This document shows positions 55,158 to 64,000 of a stretch of DNA of 64,000 bases, piece by piece; position 1 is the first letter of the stretch, and every line of letters begins with the position of its first letter. Source of the DNA: Saprolegnia diclina VS20 (taxonomy: Eukaryota; Oomycota; Saprolegniomycetes; Saprolegniales; Saprolegniaceae); assembly GCF_000281045.1 (NCBI RefSeq), contig NW_008246082.1, forward strand, positions 506,971 through 570,970, read 5' to 3'. The position numbers and the translations under genes were made by a program. The notes below the pieces were generated by a model. It was not told where the DNA came from. It saw nothing but the letters and a program-made list of their open reading frames with translations, and did not search any database.

Positions 55158-58100
55158 CTAGGGCGATGCCTCAAAGAGGCTGTCCCAGCCGAGGCCCCAG
55201 TCGTCGTCGGAGCCGTCGGTCGCCAGCGGCCGCGACAGCTTTTGGCGCACAAACCGGTGGATCTGCGCCTGGAGCTCCGTGCACGGCAGGAGCATCTCCA
55301 TCGTCAACGGTTCGCGGCTGAACGGGTTGACGCTTGCCGAGAGCAAGTGGCGCTCGATCATCGACCGGTCGACAATGTGGCCGGACGGCAACTGCACCGG
55401 GTGCAGCATGAGCGTATGCAAAATCGGGTCTAGGTACTCGTCTGGCACCGACCCGAGCTGCGTCTCCATCGCGGCCTGGCGCTGCAGAAGCGTCTCCGTG
55501 TAATCTACGACTTCGACAAACTTGTCGCGCCACATGTTGGTCAGCGACGGGTCGCTGCGCAACAGCACGGCCGCCCGCCGGAAGCGCACCGGCTCAAAGC
55601 GACCGTCGGCCGCCAGCGCCGCCAGGAACCGCTGTGAGAGCTGCTTCTGCGCGCGGTCGTCGTCAGCTTGCTGCCGGCGGTGGGCCGCCATGAGTTCGAG
55701 GCGCGCGAGCGCCGCGTCTTCGTCCATTGCGTCGTCACTGTCATCCGTCACATCGTCTTCGTCGTCCGACGGCATGCGCTCGAGCGCCGGCGGCGCCATC
55801 GCCTCCTTCTCGAGACGAAAGAGACACGAGCTGAGCTTCCAGCGTTGGTGCACGTCCAAGTCCCCAATCTTCTCTTCCATGAGGATGCCGGCGTAGTTCG
55901 AGAGCTTCCACGACGACGCCTCCGGGCACGTTGCGTGGTACCCCGCGCAACGCACCACAATCAGTAGCGCTTCGGCAAGGGCGAGCATGCCGTCCTGAAA
56001 GATCTCGCCCGAGAAGCCCCACCGCGTCGGGTGCAGCTGCGTCTCGAGCGACGAGACCACAAAGCAGAGCGTCGTCGCGGTTTGATCGACCAGCGACCGG
56101 CGACAGAGGACGGCGCGGAGGGCGGGCGCCGACGCCATCCACGCGAGGAGCTCGAGGCATTCGATGAGCACGCGAAACGTCGTCCGCGCCTTGTTAAAGT
56201 GCAGTGCGAGGTAGCTCTGCATCATCGACGGTTGAAAGTACGCGCCCGTCGTCGTATGCGGCGAGTCTTGGAGCTCTTGGAGCCGGCGCATGGCCGTGAC
56301 CTTGACCGAGGCTTCGTCGAGGAGCCGCGTGATGTCGTTGAGGACGCCCGAGAAGAGCAGCACCATGCTGTGCGCATCTTGCTGCGCAATGATCCGCGGT
56401 TGCTGCACTTGGTTGTTCCAGAGCCAGCGCAGAAGGAGCGTCGTCGAGAGCCGCGCGGGCAAGAGCCCCCACGACGTGTCGCCGCCCGTGCTCGAGCTAT
56501 ACGTCTCCAAGTCGCTGTGACAGGAGAGGAGGCACGAGACCGCCTGCGCGCGCAGGAATGCATTCGTCGACAAGAGGTCGTACAGCAGCGGCGGCGCGCG
56601 GCTCGTGTTGTCCTTGGTCAGCGGCGCGAGCGAGAGCAGCGCGCGGATGAGCTGGACGCGGACGTGCGGCGAGTTGGTCAACGGGCGATGCGACAGCACA
56701 AAAAAGAGCAGCGTCAGCAACGGCGTCAAGATCTCGGACGTCCACGCGACGCCGTCGCACGGGTGCACGCCAAGGATATACGCAACGTCGGCCACGTTGC
56801 AGAGGAACGCCTCGGGCACGTCGGCGTAGGCGGCAGGCACGTCGGTCGGGCACATCGAGTCGGCGTGCAGCGGCCCGACGCCAGCTAAGTGCAGTAGCCA
56901 GGACGAGACGCGCGCGTAAAAGCCAAAGAGAGCCTGGAGCAAGCTCGGCGCAAAGAGCTGGACCTCCATCGCCGTCTTCGTCTTCAAGAGCTCTTCGACG
57001 CGGAGGTGGTTGGCGTTCAAGTTCATGCTGTGGCTCGAGCGCGACGACCGGCGGCCGGCCGCGCCCTGCTGCCGCGAGCGCGACTCCATGTTGCAGAGCG
57101 CTTTCAGCTGCTGGTACTCGCGGTGCACCGAGACGTATCGCATCATCGAGAGGACGGGGCCGACGTGGAGCACCTTGAGCGCCATGTACCACCACTCGGT
57201 CACTTGACGGTCAGTGTCGCGGAACGCGCTGATAAAGGGCGGCGGGTACAGTGCCCCGCCAAACCGGACGCGTCGGCGGTGCCGCCAGAGCGTCGCCGGG
57301 AGTACAAAGTAGTGGTGCCCCGGGGCGTGCAGCCGGTGCGGGTTCAAGCTTGCGTCGCCAAAGAGACCGGGCGATATCGCGAGCTGCTCCTCGACGTCGA
57401 CGCAGGACGCGCACACAAACCGGTCGCACGCACCGCACTGGAAACCGCGGTCGGTGATCGTGACGGCGCAGACGTCACACGTCATCGACGCGCACTCGTC
57501 GATGTCGGTCGTCGCGTCGCCCTCGAAAAGGTCGGCGCACTTGCGGAACGGCCACGTCGTGACTTGGGGCAAGGGCACCGACATGCGAATGAACGCGTGG
57601 TCGGGGCTGTGCCGGAGAACATGGTTCTGCTCGTAAAAGCGCTCAAAGCAGTGGCCGCAGAGGTCGTAGTCGTCGCAGAACCCGCACTTGTACCGGACGC
57701 CGACAAAGTCCTTCGCTTGGCAGTGGTCGCACACGACGCCGAGGTTGGCTTCGTACGACGGGTAGTACGACGACGCGGCCGTAGTCGCCCGACCACACGT
57801 CGCGTCGTCCTTGGAGGTGGCGGGCGTCTTGACGAGGCGCGCCATGTCGGCCATCGAGATGCGCCCGCCAAGCGTGTAGCCGTGGTACCGCGCGTCGATC
57901 TCCGAGGGCTGGGTCTCGGCCGCAAAATGCAACGCGACGGCCGCGAGGTTGGTCAGGAACCCGTCCGAGGCGCACTCGACGGGCGAGTGCCCGAGCCGCC
58001 GACGAATGCCGTTCGACTCGATCGCGCACGTTAGCCAGCACAGCATGGCCTCGGTGACGACGCCGCCGTGCCGCAGCAGCGTGTCGACGACCGACACGAG

Positions 58101-59234
58101 CGCCATTTGGACGCGTTCGTTGGTCTCGCGGAGGCGCGCCATGGTCTTGGCTTTGGTCTGGTCCGTGTGCGCGCAGAGGAGGTCGCCGGGCACCGCGTCG
58201 TCCGGGAGGCTGCAGTGTCGAAAGAACGGCCCGAGGAACGACGCCACTTCCATGGTCTTGCCGCTGATGATGTCGGGCAGCCAGAGCTGCGAGCGCACGA
58301 GCACGTCGCGAAACGTGCGCGACGAGAGCATCTCGACGAGCATCTCGAGGATCGGGAGCATGTTGGCGCCGGCGGTCAACGGCAGCTCGGCCATGCGTCG
58401 CCGGAGCGCCATCGCCGTGTCGAGCGCGAGCGCGGCCGACGGACGGTTGCGGCTGCAGAGCGCCTCGAAGGTCGAGGCCCAGAGCCCGGTCACGAGCCGG
58501 CGCTTGTAGTGCGGCGCGGCCGGCGGTAGCGTCTTGGTGCCAGTCGGAATCCGCGTGTAGCATTCTTTGCATAGATTGACGTTGCAGCCCGCGCAGCGGT
58601 ACACCACGTCCGTCTTGACGATCGCGGCGCGGTGGCAGATGGTGCACTGCCACGTTGCCGTCGACGCTTTGCTGGTCGTCGCCGTGTGGAAGGCGACCGA
58701 CCCATTCGAGGGCACGAGCGGGTGCACGTGCGACGGATGCAGGTGGCCAAACTCCATCGTCGAGAGCGCCTCCGAGACGAGCGTGTCCGCAATGTTGAAC
58801 GTCGAGTCTTGGAGGAGCGTGTTGACATGGGCGTTGATCATGTTGTTGGCCATCGCAAAGCCGACGGCCACGAGCGCCGACGCGATGCACTCGAGGAGGG
58901 CCGCGTCTGTAACGACGCGCTTTTCGGCGTTGATGCGGTCGACGCAGTCAAAGAGCTCGTCAATGATGGCCAGCACCTTCTGGTACGTGGGCGGCGCCAT
59001 CGCGTCGGTAGCGTCTGTATGCGCGATTTCGTTAAAGAACTCCATGCCATGGACCGTGACAGCGCAGCCGGGCTGGCACTCGAGCGCCGGCGAGAGCGGC
59101 CGGAGGCGGAGCAGTCGCATTAGCAGCTGCATTTGCGCCTGGACAGTTCGCAAGACCTCATGGTGCTGCTCGTCCGACGCCCGCGGCTGGAAGAGCCGGC
59201 GAAGCCCGTCGCTCTGGCTCGTCAAGGTGAACAT
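55158..59234 (-). CDS. UFD2/UBE4-type U-box ubiquitin ligase (E4) with extra zinc-binding modules
   Basis: This intronless gene encodes about 1358 residues. The C-terminal U-box (residues about 1265-1335) has VPDEYLDPILHTLMLHPVQL, IVDRSMIERHLLSASVNPFS and REPLTMEMLLPC, the RING-like fold without zinc that binds E2 enzymes. The UFD2 core is also visible: EVASFLGPFFRHCSLPDD (about 330), then helical repeats, and an acidic segment (DDEDDVTDDSDDAMDEDAAL). Three Cys/His modules are inserted: WQCTICHRAA with CAGCNVNLCKEC (about 195-230), a ZZ-type finger VCDHCQAKDFVG, YKCGFCDDYDLCGHC (about 501-550) and MTCDVCAVT with CGACDRFVCASC (about 585-615). E4 enzymes lengthen ubiquitin chains on Cdc48/p97 substrates. 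The ZZ insertion inside the core is unusual. The start codon follows the N-terminal MFTLTSQSDGL. Confidence 0.88.
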   Translation of the reverse strand: MFTLTSQSDGLRRLFQPRASDEQHHEVLRTVQAQMQLLMRLLRLRPLSPALECQPGCAVTVHGMEFFNEIAHTDATDAMAPPTYQKVLAIIDELFDCVDRINAEKRVVTDAALLECIASALVAVGFAMANNMINAHVNTLLQDSTFNIADTLVSEALSTMEFGHLHPSHVHPLVPSNGSVAFHTATTSKASTATWQCTICHRAAIVKTDVVYRCAGCNVNLCKECYTRIPTGTKTLPPAAPHYKRRLVTGLWASTFEALCSRNRPSAALALDTAMALRRRMAELPLTAGANMLPILEMLVEMLSSRTFRDVLVRSQLWLPDIISGKTMEVASFLGPFFRHCSLPDDAVPGDLLCAHTDQTKAKTMARLRETNERVQMALVSVVDTLLRHGGVVTEAMLCWLTCAIESNGIRRRLGHSPVECASDGFLTNLAAVALHFAAETQPSEIDARYHGYTLGGRISMADMARLVKTPATSKDDATCGRATTAASSYYPSYEANLGVVCDHCQAKDFVGVRYKCGFCDDYDLCGHCFERFYEQNHVLRHSPDHAFIRMSVPLPQVTTWPFRKCADLFEGDATTDIDECASMTCDVCAVTITDRGFQCGACDRFVCASCVDVEEQLAISPGLFGDASLNPHRLHAPGHHYFVLPATLWRHRRRVRFGGALYPPPFISAFRDTDRQVTEWWYMALKVLHVGPVLSMMRYVSVHREYQQLKALCNMESRSRQQGAAGRRSSRSSHSMNLNANHLRVEELLKTKTAMEVQLFAPSLLQALFGFYARVSSWLLHLAGVGPLHADSMCPTDVPAAYADVPEAFLCNVADVAYILGVHPCDGVAWTSEILTPLLTLLFFVLSHRPLTNSPHVRVQLIRALLSLAPLTKDNTSRAPPLLYDLLSTNAFLRAQAVSCLLSCHSDLETYSSSTGGDTSWGLLPARLSTTLLLRWLWNNQVQQPRIIAQQDAHSMVLLFSGVLNDITRLLDEASVKVTAMRRLQELQDSPHTTTGAYFQPSMMQSYLALHFNKARTTFRVLIECLELLAWMASAPALRAVLCRRSLVDQTATTLCFVVSSLETQLHPTRWGFSGEIFQDGMLALAEALLIVVRCAGYHATCPEASSWKLSNYAGILMEEKIGDLDVHQRWKLSSCLFRLEKEAMAPPALERMPSDDEDDVTDDSDDAMDEDAALARLELMAAHRRQQADDDRAQKQLSQRFLAALAADGRFEPVRFRRAAVLLRSDPSLTNMWRDKFVEVVDYTETLLQRQAAMETQLGSVPDEYLDPILHTLMLHPVQLPSGHIVDRSMIERHLLSASVNPFSREPLTMEMLLPCTELQAQIHRFVRQKLSRPLATDGSDDDWGLGWDSLFEASP

Positions 59235-59303
59235 GGCGGCCCCGCGCCGATGGTGGGTGCGACGGAACGACTCAAATGAACTCGCCGAGAGCAGTTCGTC
59301 GAC

Positions 59304-59312
59304 ATCCGGATA
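59304..59312. promoter_or_regulatory. ATCCGGATA site
   Basis: ATCCGGATA lies 70-78 bp upstream of the UFD2-type start codon (minus strand). Confidence 0.4.
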
Positions 59313-59713
59313 CGCTTTCGATGGAAATTTATTTCAATGCAACATAAAACAGGGCAATGTATGGCGTTCTCGTAGGTTAAAAACACGCCACTTTGCATTC
59401 CTGCACGCTAGAGACGGACGCGCCACCGCGCGCGGTACGAACCTCCTCCCATCATTTCTTGTGCGCAGCTCGAGTCAGGCACACGCCGCTGTGCGCAACG
59501 CGGCGCTACTCCCCGACTTACACGGATGGCGTTGTAAAGTTGCGTGCGAGTAGCCAATCGAATCCGGAAAGCCGCAGGAAGAGCCAGTGTTGCTGCTCCT
59601 TCCCTCATGTCAACAGGAACTTCAACCCAAGTGACTTGCTTGCCGAGGTGGTCGGAACCGCCAGTAGATATATGTACAAGTGCAGAATGACCTCCGCCGA
59701 CAGAGTAGAGTCT

Positions 59714-61308
59714 CTAACTGGACGACGAGGTCTGCGCCTTGAGGGCGTGCAGCTGCGTCTTGAGCGCATGGTTTTGCATCATGGCCTTCTCCAAGGCGGG
59801 GACGACCGTCGAGTTGAGCTGCTCGACGTCGTCAAGGAGCTCTTGGTTCTTCTTGGCGCTCTCGTCCACCTACACAAGGCGGTCATCTCGACACGTCGCC
59901 GTCGTCGACGTACTTTGTGCTGGAGCGCTGCGTTCTCTCGCTGGGTCGCGATCAACTTTTGCTGGAGCTCGTTGATCTACATGGCAGGCAGTCCGACATG
60001 CTTGCTACGGCGGGATGGAGTACCTGCTGAAGGTACACTTGGTTGGAGAAGAGAAGCTCGTGCTTGTCTTCTTCACGGGCTTTGGCGACGAGAACACACT
60101 TGCGTATTTCCTAGTCCCAGAGGATACGACCGCCGACTACAAATAGGTCAACGCACTCGCTTGAGCTGGACGCAGAGCTCACTGAGCTCGCCGTCGCCGT
60201 CGGCCTCCAGGAGCTTGGCTTCAAAGTCGTTGAAGATGGGCATCACCGACGCGCCCGCGTCACCATGGGCGTCGTCCAGATATTCTTTGATCGCGTTGTG
60301 CTTGACGGCCAGCTCCTGCAGACGAAGAGGCGAGTGAGATGCATGGGAGGGCAGAAGGATGAACCTTGTACTTGGCTTGGAGGAGCATGTGCTTTTCCTA
60401 AACTTGTGCGTCAACGAGTAGCTCGATGAAGGACGAAGACGCACCTCCTGCACGGCTGCGATGGCGGCTGCTTGTTCCTACCGTACGCATCAACAGGCGA
60501 CGAAGAAGGATGGGGCCAGACCTTGGTGGTCGCGGCAAGACGCGCCAGCTCCGCCTGCACAGGTATCGGGATGTATGATGCAGTTGACGCACGTGGTGCG
60601 TACCTCGTGGGCAGCTCGGAGCGTCTCGACTTCTCGCTGCAGCTCGCGTTCCCGCGGAGATGGGCTTGTAGTAGCCTGGGCAACTGCTGCCGAAAGTTGC
60701 CTTGTCAGCGCCTACAGATATGGTGGGTATGGCTGTGTGTACAGGCCATGGCCAACCTGCATCTGGGCCACGTACGAAGCCATGTCGTCCGTCGGTTGAT
60801 CGACCTTGATGTCGAACGACGTCGTTGCCTCTTTCTAGTGTCTGCGTGAGTCCTCGTGGGTGGATGTAGCGACGTGCACCTTGAAGGGCGACGCGGGTTT
60901 GGGCCGCTTCATGGTCATCTCGTGCTGGAGGTCGCGTTCGGCTCTAGCGGGCGGGCCAAGAAGAGCTGTGAGCCGCCGCTTCTTGGAGGTGAGAAGCTCG
61001 AGGCCACCGTTTTCCTTGTTGGCGATGCTTCTTCCGAGGAAGCTGCTCGTCATGCTCATGGCTGGTCCGGAACTTAGCGCTGGGCCGGCGTTCGCGGTGG
61101 GGATATCGGCCACTGGCTTCAAGGTCCGGTGCTTCTGCTCGCGCCATTGCTTCTCTCGCTCCTGCCACTGAAGCAGCTTCTCCCGCATGAGCTGCGACTG
61201 CATCATGGAGGATCGACCGTCGAGGACCTTGGCCGCGGGTCCGTCGCGACGAAAATTCAGAAATTTGAATTGCCCCATCTGGCCGGAACCCTGCCTTCCG
61301 GCATTCAT
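59714..61308 (-). CDS. Coiled-coil protein of unknown function
   Basis: This minus-strand gene runs from ATG 61308 to the stop at 59714 with about six short introns. The N-terminal exon is basic (MGQFKFLNFRR, then MREKLLQWQEREKQWREQKH and a segment with KKRRLTALLG). Several short exons follow, all with coiled-coil character: VDQPTDDMASYVAQM, RERELQREVETLRAAHE, LQELAVKHNAIKEYLDDA, FEAKLLEADGDGELSEL and INELQQKLIATQRENAAL. The last exon has LLDDVEQLNSTVVPALEKAM and ends in a Ser-rich tail (AQTSSSS). The exon frames are consistent with about 40-50 nt introns, but not every junction is fixed. A cytoskeletal, spindle or kinetochore protein is plausible; I recognise no family. Confidence 0.55.
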
Positions 61309-61733
61309 TTACATACCAAAAGCACCATAAAAGCAACCATTAAAGTCCCCTTTGTATGACGCTATTGCTGCGATCCACCTATACAAAAACCTTGATTCAC
61401 CAGTGGCGGCGACGCAATTTTCCAACTTTTTTTAAATAATATTTTTATTCTACCACGCGACCTCGTGGCAGCACGACAGCGCAAGGACGCTTCGCACACT
61501 CTTCTTGCGTCAACCGGACCAGCGCTACGATGCTTCTCTCCACCTTGCGCTGTACTATACACTAGTACGAGCCTCCGTCCAGCCGGTACCTTCGATATCC
61601 GCGTCTTGGACGCACCACCGACACCAACCATGCACCAGCAGCGCTGCGCCATCGCCTTGTACTCGGCGTATATTCAGTCATCCATGGGTTTTATTGACCC
61701 ATGAGTCATCTTAGTTGCTTCGAGCCTTGTCGT
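61309..61733. other. Intergenic region
   Basis: Between the coiled-coil gene start and the INTS4-like stop, both on the minus strand, so this should hold the promoter of the former and the 3' flank of the latter. AT-rich near 61,430-61,450. I see no gene in it. Confidence 0.45.
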
Positions 61734-64000
61734 CTAGGGCGGGCCGTACGCTGGCGGGTACGGAGCCTGCATCGGCGGGCGTTGCGCCGGCCGCGAGACA
61801 GCGAGAGGTAGGCGAAGCACGGGGCTGATGGGCTGCAGGAACGACTCGATGTGGGCGACGCGGGGTGTGCGCATGCAGAGTTCGACCTCGAGGTGCACGA
61901 GCCCCGTGACGGCCATCGGGACGCAGCACGCGCTGATCGCCGCGCGCCAGAGACTCGCATGCGCCCAGCTAACGTCGCGCGGCGTGAGCTCCAACTGCAG
62001 CGGCTCTTGATGCGGCAGACAAATCTAATCACACCTCAACATACAGTCACTCGCGCGGTGGCTACCTTGAGCACGAGACTGTGCGGGTCCTCGACGTTGT
62101 ACGCAGTGATCGCCAGTGGCACATCGCAGGGCCACCCCGCGACCGTCGCCAGCGGCTCGTGCGGTGTCGCCCACTCGACCTATAGCATATTGTCAGCCGC
62201 CATGGCGTCAACCGACGTCGTACGGTCGCATGCACATGCCGCGTCCAACGAGGCGCCGCCTCGAACCAATTTACGGGCCACCACGCATGCAGCTGCTCCA
62301 GCGTCGCCGACCGGAGCTCGTCGAGCGACGTCGCATGCAGCTCTCGCAGTCGCGGCCACTCGACCATCATGGCGCGGGCATCCTCGAGGCTCGTCGCAAC
62401 GTAGCAGCGGACCAGCGCCAGCAACTACACACGACTCAGCCCTTGCATCAGGTACGCCATCACGTACGTCAAGGGCCGACGCTCGCTCGAGATGGCTTGG
62501 CGCCGCGACCGCGAGGTACGTGACACTTGTCTCGAGCACGCGTTGCCAGTGCGCCCCGCCGTGGCGGAGCTCGAGGACGCCGTCGAGGAGGCTGAGTACA
62601 ATGTTCTTGTAGCGCGACGAGACAAAGTCACTTGGCGTCATCTCGATCGCCGCCGCCTACGCGCTCCTTGTGAGACTGGCGCACGGACTTGGGACAGTAG
62701 ACCTGCTGGAGGAGCTCGGTCGCATGGGCGATTGACGTCGGCACTTGGTGCAAGCACTGCAACGGGTGACGCGGTGGCAGCGGCACAGACGCCGTGTGGA
62801 CGAGCAGCGATGGCGCGCTGCGCTGGCTCGGCGTCGCCAGCGCTGTTAGGAGTGGAGACGCAGAGACGTCACCGCGTTGCACCCAGAGCGCCGAGATCAG
62901 TGCGCCGATCGTACGGGCATGGACCACGAGCTGCGCTTGCAGATAGCGCGGCGCCGATGCATAGAGCGGGGTCACGACCGACGAGATGAAAGCGACGACG
63001 CTCGACGCATGGTACGGCGTCTCGAGCGCGAGCTTGGTGACAACCGAGAGCAGCACGGTGGCCCCTTGGGCGTGCGGCGCCCGGAGCGCGTGACGCAGCA
63101 GAAACGAAAGCTGCGAGGCTCAAGTCAAAGGAGAGATACCATGGGATACGCCAATGTACCTGCTCGGTCGAGACCGTGAAGCGGCCAAATCGCGCCGCAT
63201 AGACGCTGAGAAGCGCGTCGAGAGCAAGGAGGAATTGGAGCTGCGTGTTGAGCGCGCTGTCTTCGTGGCTGGCGTCGGCGTGGGCCGAAATCGCATGTTC
63301 GAGCGCCTCCTGCGGCAACGACGACGACGTGCTGGCCTTGCACACGTGCACGACGCTCCGCGACGCCTCACAACGCACCTACAGGCGAAGGCGGCGGATC
63401 AGGGAATCGTCAGCAGATGACGAAATAGACCTCTTGCGAGACGTCTTCCAACAGCGACAAGAGCACGCCGTTGCAGACGAGCTGCCAGCGCTGCCCCTCC
63501 ATGTTGTGCTCGTCGAGCTGCGCCTTGGCCAAGAGCTGTGGCACGTACTCGGTCGACACAAAGCGGAAGCTCAGCGCTGCTTCCACTCGGACACTCTCCG
63601 CGCGGTCGGCCGCTGCGAGCGAGAGACCGTGCAGGAGTCGCTCCATCTGCGTTCGGCCGTGCTGGAGCGTGACGGTTCGAAACAAGCGGACGCCGTCGAC
63701 GCGGCCGTCCTTCGTTGGCGCGTGCAGCATGAGGTTCCACGCCGTCTGGACGAGCGAGATGGGGAGCTGCTGCTTCCGGGACGCCAGATCGAGGAGGCCG
63801 TCGATGGCGATCGCTTGGATGCCGGCGCCGTCTTCGTCGAGAAATTCGGCGCAGATCGCGACCGCGTCGACGAGGCGACCATGTTCGATGAGGTACTTGA
63901 CGATGAGCACCATGAGCTCTTCGCGCCATTGGCGGTCGTCAAAGAGGTTCTTGCTCTGGCGTAAGTTGGTCAGGAACCCGTCGACTTCAAAGTGCGTGGC
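61734..64000 (-). CDS. Integrator complex subunit 4-like HEAT-repeat protein, 3' part
   Basis: The frame is open at the right edge, so the gene continues beyond the window. Several exons with short introns encode HEAT-type helices: VLIVKYLIEHGRLVDAVAI, ESVRVEAALSFRFVSTEYV, CEASRSVVHVCKASTSSSLP and TKLALETPYHASSVVAFISS. The last two exons give a beta-sandwich-like end: ITAYNVEDPHSLVLKICLPH, LQLELTPRD, TGLVHLEVELCM and FLQPISPVLRLPLAVSRPAQ, which resembles the C-terminal domain of INTS4. INTS4 is the scaffold of the Integrator RNA-cleavage module that processes snRNAs and attenuates transcription. The stop is at 61734. The symbol is not given because the N-terminus is missing and the match is by eye. 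Other HEAT proteins are the alternative. Confidence 0.6.

Noticed and set aside
56031-58034. Long plus-strand frames over the UFD2-type gene
   Set aside because: Arg-rich antisense shadows of the 1358-codon coding frame.

Overview
The window reads as nuclear DNA of a compact, GC-rich protist. The best fit is an oomycete, probably of the Saprolegniales (the Saprolegnia/Achlya group); this is an inference. The reasons are very short GT-AG introns (every one I could place by keeping a known domain in frame is about 37-80 nt, mostly 40-57), genes packed on both strands tens to hundreds of bases apart, and an oomycete-like gene set: START-FYVE-GAF, FYVE-RING, PAN/apple secreted proteins, KIX-LRR, a SUN-family wall protein and LRR/EF-hand proteins. 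There are no operons, bacterial ribosome sites or CRISPR arrays. One run of 493 N (54443-54935) is an assembly gap.

Layout. 1-5.3 kb: end of a PAN/apple protein gene, a five-BRCT scaffold gene (minus), a FYVE-RING gene (plus). 5.4-15.1 kb: a small coiled-coil gene, a kleisin-like gene, a long multi-GAF gene and a cytochrome b561-like gene. 15.5-26.4 kb: a TPR-like gene, a large LRR/EF-hand gene, NDUFS6, a phytanoyl-CoA dioxygenase-like gene and a ZIP zinc transporter. 26.5-35.0 kb: a CELF/Bruno-type three-RRM gene, an Sfi1-like coiled-coil gene, a ubiquitin-like/Tudor-knot gene, a class IV aminotransferase gene and a KIX-LRR gene. 35.0-39.0 kb is gene-poor. 39.0-50.7 kb: a CocE/NonD-type hydrolase lacking its nucleophile serine, START-FYVE-GAF, two same-length M17 leucyl aminopeptidase paralogues flanking an LRR gene, and a second PAN/apple gene. 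51-64 kb: a mitochondrial GCK-domain protein, a SUN-family wall protein, the gap, an intronless UFD2-type E4 ubiquitin ligase with extra zinc-binding modules, a coiled-coil gene, and the 3' part of an Integrator subunit 4-like gene.

The genes do not form one pathway. They are mostly housekeeping and signalling genes: chromosome maintenance (BRCT, kleisin), RNA processing (CELF, INTS4), ubiquitin (UFD2, RING, Ubl), phosphoinositide and cyclic-nucleotide-type signalling (FYVE, GAF) and mitochondrial function (NDUFS6, GCK). The most interesting non-coding signal is a palindrome, ATCCGGAT(A), found 30-110 bp upstream of at least seven start codons and not noticed in coding sequence. Gene models were spliced by eye; internal junctions are firm where a known domain crosses them and tentative elsewhere.
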